Part shown: one piece after another, positions 26,199 through 34,086 of the stretch
How the letters are laid out: every line of letters begins with the position of its first letter
Numbering within the stretch: position 1 is the stretch's first letter
Notes under the pieces: model-generated
What the model saw: only the letters and a program-made list of their open reading frames with translations
What the model was told of the DNA's origin: nothing
The model's database searches: none
Source of the DNA: Blautia sp900556555
Lineage (GTDB): Bacteria > Bacillota > Clostridia > Lachnospirales > Lachnospiraceae
Assembly (NCBI GenBank): GCA_964250615.1
Contig: CAXUGM010000021.1
Direction: 5' to 3' (one strand)
DNA length: 56,768 nt
Made by a program: the position numbers and the translations under genes

Positions 26199-26226
26199 AC
26201 AAGCTTACCTCAAAGGAATTTAATTC

Positions 26227-26235
26227 TATAGTATG
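26227..26235 (-). promoter_or_regulatory. Putative sporulation-sigma -10 element upstream of sigK
   Basis: Minus-strand CATACTATA (26235-26227) fits the sigma-K -10 pattern CATAnnnTA and is close to the sigma-E pattern CATACAAT. It lies 29 bases before the sigK GTG. A convincing -35 box was not found, so this is tentative. Confidence 0.4.
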
Positions 26236-26318
26236 TGAGAGAAGACGAATTAGTGCTTTTCCATTGAAAAATATCCAGATTTGTGATAAAATAAGTACAT
26301 CTAATATCTAAGATTTCC

Positions 26319-26330
26319 GGCGGTTCCGCC
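26319..26330 (+). repeat. GGCGG-TT-CCGCC palindrome upstream of yifB
   Basis: A perfect 5-bp palindrome with a 2-base centre, in the divergent region between sigK and yifB. It stands out as G+C-rich in an A+T-rich spacer and could be an operator. The rest of this 219-base spacer shows no gene. Confidence 0.3.
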
Positions 26331-26417
26331 AAACATTCCAAAATGAGTACAAAAGATGACAAAAACGCAGAAAAAGTGATAGGGGTAGAATATGTATAAG
26401 CCCAGAAAGGAGAAAAT

Positions 26418-27344
26418 GTGTTTAGTAGTGTTTTGTCAGCAACAGTAGTCGGGGTGTCCTGTATCCCCATACAGATAGAAGCAGACGTAAGTAATGGATT
26501 GCCCATGTTTTCCATGGTGGGTTATCTGTCGGCCAGGGTAAAAGAGGCTCAGGACAGAGTGAGAACGGCTCTTAAAAATACAGGATTTCAATTTCCGGCA
26601 AAAAGAATCACCGTCAATCTTTCCCCGGCAGATATCCGCAAAGAGGGAACAGGATTTGACCTGCCAATTGCAGCGGCACTTTTATGTGCCTTTGGGTATT
26701 TAGAAAAAGAATGTGTGGAAAACGTTTGTATGGCAGGAGAACTAAGCCTGAATGGGGAAGTAAAAGGTGTGAATGGGATTCTTCCTATTGTGGATTGTGC
26801 GGTTAAAAGTGGATGCAGATTGTGTATTATTCCCAGGGATAATATCAAAGAGACAGAGTATATTTATGAAATCCCGGTGCTGGGGGTTGCCAGCCTGAAA
26901 GAATTTATGGAGCATGCAGCAATGAACGACTGGGGTACAAAAAGAAATTCTGTGAAAGACTGGCCGGAGCATACCAGGGAGTCCTATCCTGATTTTTCAG
27001 AAGTTATAGGACAGGAAGCGGCAAAAGAGGCGGCAGTGATTGCGGCAGCAGGGTTTCATAATTTCCTGATGATCGGTACAAAAGGTTCTGGAAAAACCAT
27101 GATTGCTAATAGTATCCCATCTCTTTTTCCACCATTATCCAGAGAGGAGGCAATGGAAATCTCCGGGATTTACAGTGCGGCAGGATTGTTGTCAGGACAA
27201 AATCCATTCTTGATTCAAAGACCTTTCCGTGCTCCTCATCATACCGTTTCTCCCGTTGCTATGGCTGGAGGAGGGCGTATTCCAAGACCGGGAGAGATTA
27301 CACTTGCCCACAAGGGTGTCTTATTCACTGATGGATACTTATAA
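26418..27344 (+). pseudogene. yifB: YifB/ComM-family Mg-chelatase-like ATPase, truncated
   Basis: Begins as a normal YifB/ComM AAA+ protein: the Lon-protease-like N-terminal domain (GLPMFSMVGYL, FDLPIAAALL), then Walker A GTKGSGKTMIA near residue 220 and RPFRAPHHTVSP. It ends at residue 308, where the expected Walker B GVLFLDE reads GVLFTDGYL followed by stop. About 200 C-terminal residues are missing, so the ATPase is dead. Sequence departs from the family at about 27320-27328, which marks the left junction of the inserted prophage. GTG start behind AGAAAGGAG. Confidence 0.88.
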
Positions 27345-27345
27345 T
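27319..27345. other. Left junction (attL) of the inserted element in yifB
   Basis: Coding similarity to yifB stops within GTCTTATTCACTGATGG; GTCTTATTC still fits GVLF but the next codons do not. The crossover therefore lies near 27325-27330. The matching right junction, with the rest of yifB, is not in the window, so the exact core cannot be defined. Confidence 0.6.
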
Positions 27346-27531
27346 TTGCATAGTCAAACTTGCGAAAAAGCCCGTGTTTAAGCCATTTGTGGGCAATTTT
27401 AAGAGGAATTAAAGTCTGTGAAAAAGCAAATTCGATGTTTTGACCAAATAATCAGCTGTTTATTTATAAAGCAGTGGGGTGGAAAATGTACTTTTAAAAT
27501 GAAAAAAATGTAACTTTGATATAAGCATAAA

Positions 27532-27599
27532 TTAGCAAAAGGTTAATACAAAATAGCGAAAGTAGAACCTTTTGGCAAAAGCATATTTTTTAGCAAAAG
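27532..27599 (+). repeat. Four phased TTAGCAAAAG repeats
   Basis: TTAGCAAAAG (27532), ATAGCGAAAG (27553), TTGGCAAAAG (27572) and TTAGCAAAAG (27590) are spaced 21, 19 and 18 bases, about two helical turns each. They end just before the SymE-like gene. The spacing suggests cooperative protein binding, either regulation or recombination accessory sites. The rest of 27345-27612 is A+T-rich and shows no gene. Confidence 0.6.
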
Positions 27600-27612
27600 A
27601 AAGGATACATAT

Positions 27613-27807
27613 ATGGCATATAAAGAATACAGAGAAATGAAGGTATATGAACAATCAGGGTATCAACACAAGCCAACACCAACCATTATTTTGAAAGGGA
27701 AATGGTTGGAGGAACTTGGCTTTGTACCAGGAAGAGAAGTGTTAGTAAAATGTCAAGGCGGACGATTGACCATAACTCCTTCAGACGAAGTAATGGTTGT
27801 TGAATAA
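27613..27807 (+). CDS. SymE-like type I toxin family protein
   Basis: A 64-residue protein with the SymE/AbrB-like swapped-hairpin pattern: PTPTIILKGKWLEELGFVPG, then REVLVKCQGGRLTITPSD. SymE of Escherichia coli is an SOS-induced protein held down by an antisense RNA; many homologues in mobile elements are of uncertain toxicity. AAGAAAGGATACATAT precedes the ATG. It is the first gene inside the element and follows the phased repeats. No antisense promoter could be recognised with confidence. Confidence 0.75.
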   Translation: MAYKEYREMKVYEQSGYQHKPTPTIILKGKWLEELGFVPGREVLVKCQGGRLTITPSDEVMVVE

Positions 27808-27837
27808 AGAGATGCTTTATATCTAAGATGAATATGA

Positions 27838-27913
27838 TATAATTTAAAGAAATGAATTACAGTTTTCAAAGGGAAATTGGTTATTTCAAAGGGCAAAATT
27901 TGCACTTTGAAAT
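27838..27913 (+). promoter_or_regulatory. -10 box and TTTCAAAGGG repeats upstream of the DUF3883 gene
   Basis: A TATAAT (27838-27843) is followed by TTTTCAAAGGG (27863) and ATTTCAAAGGG (27883), exactly 20 bases apart. An inverted copy, CTTTGAAAT (27905-27913), pairs with ATTTCAAAG (27883-27891). This is operator-like, or could be a leader hairpin. No good -35 box is visible. Confidence 0.4.
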
Positions 27914-27949
27914 AATAACAGATAAAGGATAGTTTCGTGAGGTGAACGT

Positions 27950-29119
27950 ATGAATACGAAAATGTATGATGCTATATATGAGTATTATAAAACTCATTAC
28001 GATCAAATTGAAAAGAAAGAAATTTATAAGTGGAAAGCGGTAGTTCATTTTCGGGATAACTGGAATATTGATGCAGACAATTTTCCAGCCATGCTGGAGA
28101 ATGCATTAAGTAAAACATCCAACCTCATGTCATCTGGTAGTTATTATCCAAGAAGAATGATTGTTTGGGCGGCTGAACAGGAACCGGAAGAAGTCCGAGA
28201 ATTGTTTCGTATATTGTATGACTTGTCTTTGGATGTAGAAGAAAGAATAGAAACTTTCCGTGCAGGAATTGATGATATTGTAAATAAACATAAGAGCGGA
28301 AATATCGAGAAAAGTTTTCAAGACCATAGAGCTGTTATGGTTTACTTGAATATGAAATATCCTGAAAAGTATTATTTGTATAAATACCAAATGTTTGTAG
28401 ACTTTGCAGAACTAATTGATTATGCGGAGCTTCCTAAAGCCGGAGATATTGATTTGGTTTTCCTGTTTGAAAGTATGTGTGATATGATATTGAAGCGTGT
28501 CATTCAAGATGAAGAACTTTTGAATATGTATGAAGAAAGGCGTAATAAATATTATGATCCAGAGTATCATTTGCTAGTGCAGGACATTGTTTATTCTGCA
28601 GCATATTTCAAAGACCCAGAATATTTGGAAGATGATGAAAAGGAAATTTCAATAAAAAAATTTGATTTGCTGGCGAAGAAAAATCCTATTCATTTGAAGG
28701 GAGCACATGTAGATTACATACAAGAAGCTAAAAGTAATAAGGAAATAGGTGAAGCGGGCGAAGAATTCGTATATCAATATGAACGTAGCCAAGTGAAAAA
28801 ATATAATCTTGGGAAAAAGAAGCAGGTTCGAAGAGTAGCGAAACTAGACGGTGATGGATTGGGCTATGATATACTTTCGTATGATAAAAACGGTAAAGAA
28901 AAGTATATCGAAGTAAAAACAACATCGGGAAAAGAAGAGGGCAGTATATTTATTACTGCTAATGAGCTTGAAATGAGTGAGAAGTTCCCAGAACAATACT
29001 ACTTATATCGTGTATATGAATTTGATAAAGTAAAAATGACTGGGAAAATATCAATACGAAAAGGCTCTTTGAAAGAGTTGTGTATTTCAGCACAAACGTA
29101 TAAAGTAGATTTTAAATAA
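27950..29119 (+). CDS. DUF3883 nuclease-like protein
   Basis: A 389-residue protein. The C-terminal third (about 260-385) is a DUF3883 domain with a PD-(D/E)XK-like layout: an early glutamate in GEAGEEFVYQYER, then GLGYDILSYD and YIEVKTTSG with the E-x-K pair. The N-terminal 250 residues are helical and unassigned; a part reading HRAVMVYLNMKYPEKYYLYK recurs, as I recall, in defence-type DUF3883 proteins. It could be a stand-alone anti-phage nuclease. It sits alone between the SymE-like gene and a convergent operon, separated by a strong terminator. Confidence 0.75.
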   Translation: MNTKMYDAIYEYYKTHYDQIEKKEIYKWKAVVHFRDNWNIDADNFPAMLENALSKTSNLMSSGSYYPRRMIVWAAEQEPEEVRELFRILYDLSLDVEERIETFRAGIDDIVNKHKSGNIEKSFQDHRAVMVYLNMKYPEKYYLYKYQMFVDFAELIDYAELPKAGDIDLVFLFESMCDMILKRVIQDEELLNMYEERRNKYYDPEYHLLVQDIVYSAAYFKDPEYLEDDEKEISIKKFDLLAKKNPIHLKGAHVDYIQEAKSNKEIGEAGEEFVYQYERSQVKKYNLGKKKQVRRVAKLDGDGLGYDILSYDKNGKEKYIEVKTTSGKEEGSIFITANELEMSEKFPEQYYLYRVYEFDKVKMTGKISIRKGSLKELCISAQTYKVDFK

Positions 29120-29122
29120 GCG

Positions 29123-29161
29123 AAAAGCTGATCAGACATTAAGATGTTTGGTCAGCTTTTT
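29123..29161. terminator. Bidirectional terminator between convergent genes
   Basis: AAAAGCTGATCAGACAT (29123-29139) pairs with ATGTTTGGTCAGCTTTT (29144-29160) over 17 positions with two wobbles and a 4-base loop. Flanking A and T runs let it serve both the DUF3883 gene and the leftward recombinase operon. Confidence 0.85.
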
Positions 29162-29165
29162 GGCA

Positions 29166-30077
29166 TTATTCTTCATATGAAAAAAGGTCTAGTTGACCAT
29201 CCGAAACAGTTTCGGATTCTTCTGTATCAGAAATTGATGGTGGAGATTCTACAGCCATTTCTTCAACAGACACATTGCGTTTTTTGACAGGTGGTTTCTT
29301 GGCATATAAAGTATCCCATCTGAGAGGGCTATGTGATTTTTTGTTATAGAGAATAAGTAATGCTTCAGCATAGCCTAAAGAACCAGCACGTCGTTCCTTT
29401 GCTGTTCTGCTAATATCCTTAACAGAATAACGACCAAGTTTTTCGACAAACAAGTTATCTTTTAAGGTTTCTCCATACGCATTTATAAGCCTGGCAACAC
29501 CATTCATCATATTAGAACTAAAGGACATTGGCGCACCTTCCCACGCACCGATGCATAAACGTAATACTCTGTCTAAGGCGTCAAAACCATATTTATCATA
29601 TATGTTCTCTAGTGTAGCTACAGCACAGATGCCACCAGGTGTTGAACCAGAAGTAATAGTTAGATTATAGGATTCGACTAAGTCTTTGATAATGAGTTGT
29701 TTGTCATTTCCGGCTTCGATATTAGCCATAAATACTTCATATGGAAGCAATGGTTTCACATAACGCATCTGATTAGCGAATATATCTGCTTCATGAGAAT
29801 AAACCAAATCGTCATAAATCATGCACCATACAGGTGTTTCACGAGAACCGGAAACAAGGGCAATAATTTCTATAGTGTGCTGACCATTAAAAACATAATT
29901 CACACCATCACGTCTGCTTACTTTTACAGGATTAACTTGATAGAGATCAAAATTTGCGGCTGCTCGTTGTACGTGTTTTACAGAGAGGTTACGTTGATAT
30001 TCTTGGTTAGAAACCAAAAGTCGAATTGGGATTAACTCATATTGGACTTTTGGAACATATTTTTGATAATCATCCAT
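29166..30077 (-). CDS. ParB-fold protein (DUF6551-like)
   Basis: A 303-residue protein with a ParB/sulfiredoxin-type N-terminal domain: PIRLLVSNQEYQR, VNPVKVSRRDG and the phosphate-loop-like VFNGQHTIEI (about residues 62-71). The C-terminal half is helical and unassigned, ending in an acidic tail. It is the last gene of the leftward operon and overlaps the preceding ParB-like gene at the stop/start base. No ParA partner is present, so partitioning is unlikely; a role with the recombinase or in regulation is inferred. Confidence 0.65.
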   Translation of the reverse strand: MDDYQKYVPKVQYELIPIRLLVSNQEYQRNLSVKHVQRAAANFDLYQVNPVKVSRRDGVNYVFNGQHTIEIIALVSGSRETPVWCMIYDDLVYSHEADIFANQMRYVKPLLPYEVFMANIEAGNDKQLIIKDLVESYNLTITSGSTPGGICAVATLENIYDKYGFDALDRVLRLCIGAWEGAPMSFSSNMMNGVARLINAYGETLKDNLFVEKLGRYSVKDISRTAKERRAGSLGYAEALLILYNKKSHSPLRWDTLYAKKPPVKKRNVSVEEMAVESPPSISDTEESETVSDGQLDLFSYEE

Positions 30078-31045
30078 TACTCAGTTTCCTCCATTCTTTT
30101 CTGTAATATTTCAATAGTTTTCTTTAAATTAGCAAGTTGATAACGTACCCGATTTTTTGCGCCTTCTGATACTTCATGGAAATCAGAAACCTTTGTCACT
30201 CTTTCAATAGAATTAATCCAAGAAGGAATAGTAAATATGAGTGCTGACAATTCTGCATCAGGGTCGTGTTTAGGCATATTACGTATTTCTGGTGGTGGAT
30301 CAGGTTTGTGTCTGTGTGAAGCTGGTTTCTCAGCAGCCAGTGATACTTTTTTCCACTGTAATTCATGACGCATCTGTGAATAACTGACCCGAGTTAGTTG
30401 CTCATCATTTAAATAGCTGGATAGCATAGTTAAGTGTTCTTTTGTTAAGCGTGATAGTTCCACAAGGTTATTATGGGAAATTTTAAGATTTCCAGACAGT
30501 ATACGTTCAACCAAGTCTTTTGATTTTTCCAGAATGATATCTATTGCATTGGCATATTGGTTATATTTATAAACGGTAACATGAGAGATGTTATAATCAT
30601 CACCTATTTTGATTGCCGTTTTGTATTTATTCATAGGTTCACCTTGTTTAGTGAGTCGACTGAGTGTCTCCGATGAAGAATTTTGCTCAGACGGATTTCT
30701 AATGCCGAGTATGACTTCTGCATCATACATTTTCCCAATAAGATATTTTTTGTATTCACTGGACAGTTTGGGACGTTGCAATTGAGTTTGGCATACCCAT
30801 ACAAGGGCATCCTCATGGCTGTCAAACTCTAGTTCATCTATCATAAAAGGGATTTCCCATTTGTTACAAATTTTATATCGTTTATGTCCATCAATAATCC
30901 AATTGTTCCATACAAGAATTGGTTCTGTACAACCGTGTTCAAATATATCTTCTTCTAATTGTTCGTATTGTGATGGTGGTAGCGGAGGAATTAATAATTC
31001 GAATTCCGGGTCTATTTTCAATTTATACATTCCACATTTTTTCAT
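30077..31045 (-). CDS. ParB-like DNA-binding protein
   Basis: A 322-residue protein. The N-terminal ParB/sulfiredoxin domain shows PPLPPSQYEQLEEDI and WIIDGHKRYKI (near residue 60), the usual nucleotide-binding DGHKR box. A helix-turn-helix-like stretch around DYNISHVTVYKYNQYA (about 150-165) follows, then a helical tail. I start at 31045 because AAAGGAGATAACCAT lies just before that ATG; an upstream in-frame ATG at 31069 overlaps the ribosome site. A coupled neighbour of the second ParB-fold gene. Confidence 0.75.
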   Translation of the reverse strand: MKKCGMYKLKIDPEFELLIPPLPPSQYEQLEEDIFEHGCTEPILVWNNWIIDGHKRYKICNKWEIPFMIDELEFDSHEDALVWVCQTQLQRPKLSSEYKKYLIGKMYDAEVILGIRNPSEQNSSSETLSRLTKQGEPMNKYKTAIKIGDDYNISHVTVYKYNQYANAIDIILEKSKDLVERILSGNLKISHNNLVELSRLTKEHLTMLSSYLNDEQLTRVSYSQMRHELQWKKVSLAAEKPASHRHKPDPPPEIRNMPKHDPDAELSALIFTIPSWINSIERVTKVSDFHEVSEGAKNRVRYQLANLKKTIEILQKRMEETE

Positions 31046-31058
31046 ATGGTTATCTCCT

Positions 31059-31433
31059 TTAACATTCACTATTTATTGGTGTGATATCCTGCATTCGGAA
31101 GCAGGCTACACTATTATCTTTGTTGAGATGACCATAAATTCGATAGCATCTATTTTGTTTCCAATCACTATTTACCTTGCACAATCGTTTGACTAATTTT
31201 TGGCTATATAGTTCATAGCAATTGCCTTCAGCAAAGACTTCCATATTCACACGGTGGGCAAGATAATCTTTGGGATTTGAACATTGAACTGCAATTATTT
31301 GAGAATGTGGGTTGACCATCAGTAAAATATATTCTGGGTTACCGAGCAGTTCTAAAGTGATTTTATGTACTCTGATTCGATTTTTTTTAAGGTCGATAGA
31401 GAGAATTGGTTGGCAGGAAAGAGGTTTGTCCAT
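31059..31433 (-). CDS. Small paralogue of the recombinase C-terminal domain
   Basis: About 124 residues that align with the last third of the serine recombinase at 32123-33967 and with the protein encoded at 31387-32130. The shared core has a strand reading ILLMVNPHSQIIAV (ILVNPEEKKLAVRPC in the neighbour), then W, YRIYG and a terminal hydrophobic strand. No known family recognised. The ATG at 31433 follows GTGAGGATAAGAAAT; a GTG at 31448 would overlap that site. It overlaps the upstream gene by 47 bases. Confidence 0.6.
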   Translation of the reverse strand: MDKPLSCQPILSIDLKKNRIRVHKITLELLGNPEYILLMVNPHSQIIAVQCSNPKDYLAHRVNMEVFAEGNCYELYSQKLVKRLCKVNSDWKQNRCYRIYGHLNKDNSVACFRMQDITPINSEC

Positions 31434-32130
31434 ATTTCTTATCCTCACTTTCTATTGGCGGTTGTTCAGTTTGCTGCGGTTTCTTTTTTGCTTCTTGAAT
31501 ATTAAAGACAGCATAACCATCAAAAATATTTACTTGTAAGTTACGTTGGTGTTCTTCCACCGGGACACCGAATTGATTCTGCCATTCAGCTGGGTAGGTA
31601 GGTGTACGAGACATCTTAGGTTTTTGTCCTTCTTTTTCTGTACGTACATATATTTCTGGTGTTTTAAGGTCAAATATGAAAAGAAGTTCACCGCCGGAAC
31701 GTATAAGTTTTCCTAGTAGCTTATAACGATAGTTTGGATTCCATTCCATAAGAGAGAAGACCTTTGCAAAGAAAATTCTACATGTAATTGCTTTAGGACC
31801 TCTCTTTTTTCCACTGGTACACCAACGGAATGAATCTTTTGCATCTTCTGTGCATGGACGCACAGCGAGTTTCTTTTCTTCAGGATTTACTAAGATTTGT
31901 ACATATTCTATGTTAGGTAATTTTTTTATACAGGCAGTATTCATAGAAACTTTGTAATTGCTGAAAGAAAAGGAAGGTTCGTATGTATGGGCAAAAAATT
32001 CACCTCGCACAACCTGAAAACCTTCATAGCTGAAAGCATCATCTTCAATTATTTTTATATCTCGTCCCCTTGTGGTATCTGATTCGGACGGGGAAATTCC
32101 GGTTAGCATTAATTGGCAATCATCAATCAT
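31387..32130 (-). CDS. Stand-alone paralogue of the recombinase C-terminal domain
   Basis: A 247-residue protein without a catalytic resolvase domain. Residues about 30-155 match the recombinase tail: VQILVNPEEKKLAVRPC versus IELLVHPDNKLFAVRPC, MEWNPNYRYKLLG versus FQWNKNCKYKIIG. The motif YPAEWQNQFG corresponds to YPQEWVDNFG. Its ATG overlaps the recombinase stop by eight bases, so the two are translationally coupled. It is probably a DNA-binding or partner subunit of the recombinase (inference); no described function is known to me. Confidence 0.65.
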   Translation of the reverse strand: MIDDCQLMLTGISPSESDTTRGRDIKIIEDDAFSYEGFQVVRGEFFAHTYEPSFSFSNYKVSMNTACIKKLPNIEYVQILVNPEEKKLAVRPCTEDAKDSFRWCTSGKKRGPKAITCRIFFAKVFSLMEWNPNYRYKLLGKLIRSGGELLFIFDLKTPEIYVRTEKEGQKPKMSRTPTYPAEWQNQFGVPVEEHQRNLQVNIFDGYAVFNIQEAKKKPQQTEQPPIESEDKKYGQTSFLPTNSLYRP

Positions 32131-33967
32131 TTGTAGCCTCCTGTTTCATTTCTGTAATTATTTCCTTAATGTTTCTATGCAATTCTTCTTCAGTAGAAAC
32201 ATTCCATTCTGATTCTTTATATGGTTTACTTTCAGTATGAGCATTCCAAGGAGAAGTCTCATCTTTCTTTTCATTTTCAATTGTGTGCGCATAATAATCG
32301 CTGCCAAAGTTATCGACCCATTCTTGTGGATATCCCATTACCTTTTCCCTAGATTTATTAGGAGTATCAGGTTCTTGAGGGAGTATGGATGCATTGGGAA
32401 GTATTACTTCTGTTTCATTTAAATTGAAAACAAGAATGCTTTCATTGTTACGTTGGCGGTGAACTCCTATGATTTTATATTTACAATTCTTATTCCATTG
32501 GAACATTTCAAAAATTGGTGGAAGAAATGCTATACCACTGATGTTCTTTGGCAAAAGAATGCCGTCACGTTTTCTTGCCCACTGTACAGATGTTTTATCT
32601 TTGGCTGGACAGGGTCGTACGGCAAATAGTTTATTGTCTGGGTGAACCAGGAGTTCTATATTTGTACAATCACCGAATTTACGAACGGCAGCAGTACTGA
32701 AAACTATTGTGCGGTCTGAAAATGTCACGCAGATTCTTTCTTGTACATCAAAAAATTGAGTACGTGCTATTTCATATCCACGTAAATCAAATTCACCGGG
32801 TTGTATAGAAGCTTCAGAGGGTGGTTCATCGTATGTTGCGTCACCGTATGCACTAAATGAAGCTTCCTGGTAATCAGATACTTTGAATCCTGCCCATCTT
32901 GGATGAATGGATACGAATCCTTTCAACACACCACTGTCAATTACTTTTAATTCCGGAAGAATGCTTTTATTACCATATTTGGCATTTGTAATTTTGTGCT
33001 GAACTGCAATGAAATCGTCACGAGTAATTATTGGTTCATGGTGATCTCTGTGGCGGTATTGGTTTCTATCCTGGCGGTTCTTTTTTGATTTGTGGTCTAA
33101 ATAGCTCGGAGTCCAAGTTTTACGTGCAAGAACATCTCCACAATGGCGTTCATTCTGAAGTACAGATAGTACGGTAGAAGGTGACCAGATATAATTACCT
33201 TTTTTAGTGGGACGCCTTAGTTCCATGAGAGTATCTGAAATTTCTGATGTGGAATATCCGTAGAGATACATAAAGAATATTAATCTTACTGTTTTTGCTT
33301 CTTCTTCGTTAATAATAAGTTCGCCATTTTCATCAAGATCATAACCTAGCAGTGGAGGAGTAAGAAAAATACCACGGCTGAAACGCATCTCAATAGAGGC
33401 ATTCATGATTTCGCTTTTATTGTGGCTTTCTTCTTGTGCAAGTGTAGAAATGAATGAAAGGCTCATTTCACTATTGCTGTTTAAGGTGTATATATTTTCC
33501 GTTTCAAAAAATACGCCGATAGGGGGATTCATAGCTTTAAGGTCTCGTACTATTTTTATACAGTCCACAACATTACGTGCAAAACGGGAGACGCTTTTTG
33601 TTACAATAAGATCTATTTTCCCTTTTTGACAATCTGATATCATTCTGACAAAAGCATCTCTGTGTTGAAGAGATGTTCCAGAAATTCCCTCATCTGCGTA
33701 TATTTCTACAAGCTGCCAATTTGGTCTTCGACTAACAACGTCTTCATAGTGGTTTTTCTGGAGTTCATATGAAGATGTTTGTCTAGGGTCATCTGTGGAT
33801 ACTCTTGCATATACTGCAACTCGTTTCATTTTTATATCTTCGTAAAAATCTTCTTGCGGGAGAGCAGGGATAACATCAAGTTCATCCTTATTTATGCCTT
33901 TATAACGTTCTCGGATTTTACTTTTTTGTGTAGCAGTATTATTACTTTTGGTTTCAAATTCTCTCAT
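32123..33967 (-). CDS. Large serine recombinase of the yifB-inserted element
   Basis: Likely integrase of the element, 614 residues. After a 46-residue leader, the resolvase domain starts RVAVYARVSTDD with catalytic Ser57 and has VSRFARNVVDCIKIVRD. The recombinase domain (about 205-345) includes RHCGDVLARKTW. The expected zinc ribbon is absent: GVLKGFVSIHPRWAGF stands where paired cysteines usually occur. The C-terminal domain (about 420-545) is repeated in the two genes downstream. GCGAGGTCTATATCA before the ATG supports this start. First gene of a five-gene leftward operon. Confidence 0.9.
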   Translation of the reverse strand: MREFETKSNNTATQKSKIRERYKGINKDELDVIPALPQEDFYEDIKMKRVAVYARVSTDDPRQTSSYELQKNHYEDVVSRRPNWQLVEIYADEGISGTSLQHRDAFVRMISDCQKGKIDLIVTKSVSRFARNVVDCIKIVRDLKAMNPPIGVFFETENIYTLNSNSEMSLSFISTLAQEESHNKSEIMNASIEMRFSRGIFLTPPLLGYDLDENGELIINEEEAKTVRLIFFMYLYGYSTSEISDTLMELRRPTKKGNYIWSPSTVLSVLQNERHCGDVLARKTWTPSYLDHKSKKNRQDRNQYRHRDHHEPIITRDDFIAVQHKITNAKYGNKSILPELKVIDSGVLKGFVSIHPRWAGFKVSDYQEASFSAYGDATYDEPPSEASIQPGEFDLRGYEIARTQFFDVQERICVTFSDRTIVFSTAAVRKFGDCTNIELLVHPDNKLFAVRPCPAKDKTSVQWARKRDGILLPKNISGIAFLPPIFEMFQWNKNCKYKIIGVHRQRNNESILVFNLNETEVILPNASILPQEPDTPNKSREKVMGYPQEWVDNFGSDYYAHTIENEKKDETSPWNAHTESKPYKESEWNVSTEEELHRNIKEIITEMKQEATND

Positions 33968-34023
33968 TGATATAGACCTCGCAGTTGTTTGTTATCAATT
34001 ATTATAATTTTTACGGAAAAAAT

Positions 34024-34067
34024 GAAAATAGACCAGAAGTATACATATATACCTGTGGTCTATTTTC
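34024..34067 (-). terminator. Long inverted repeat, probable terminator downstream of the XRE gene
   Basis: GAAAATAGACCA (34024-34035) and TGGTCTATTTTC (34056-34067) form a perfect 12-bp stem. The inner part can pair GTATA/TATAC. It follows the XRE gene on the minus strand and precedes the recombinase operon. The surrounding A/T richness would help release, though no clean T-run is present. Confidence 0.55.
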
Positions 34068-34086
34068 AATGTTAAAAAAATGTGTT

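Noticed and set aside
27532..27913. Short direct repeats resembling a CRISPR array
   Set aside because: The repeats are only about 10 bases, spacers are about 10 bases and vary little, and no cas genes are present. DUF2800 is Cas4-like only in fold.
29166..31045. ParB-like genes as evidence of an integrated plasmid or conjugative element
   Set aside because: No ParA, relaxase, coupling protein or replication initiator of plasmid type is seen, and the right half is clearly phage replication.
34024..34067. The 12-bp perfect inverted repeat as an attachment site
   Set aside because: It sits inside the element between two same-direction genes and has no match at the yifB junction; terminator or regulatory hairpin is simpler.
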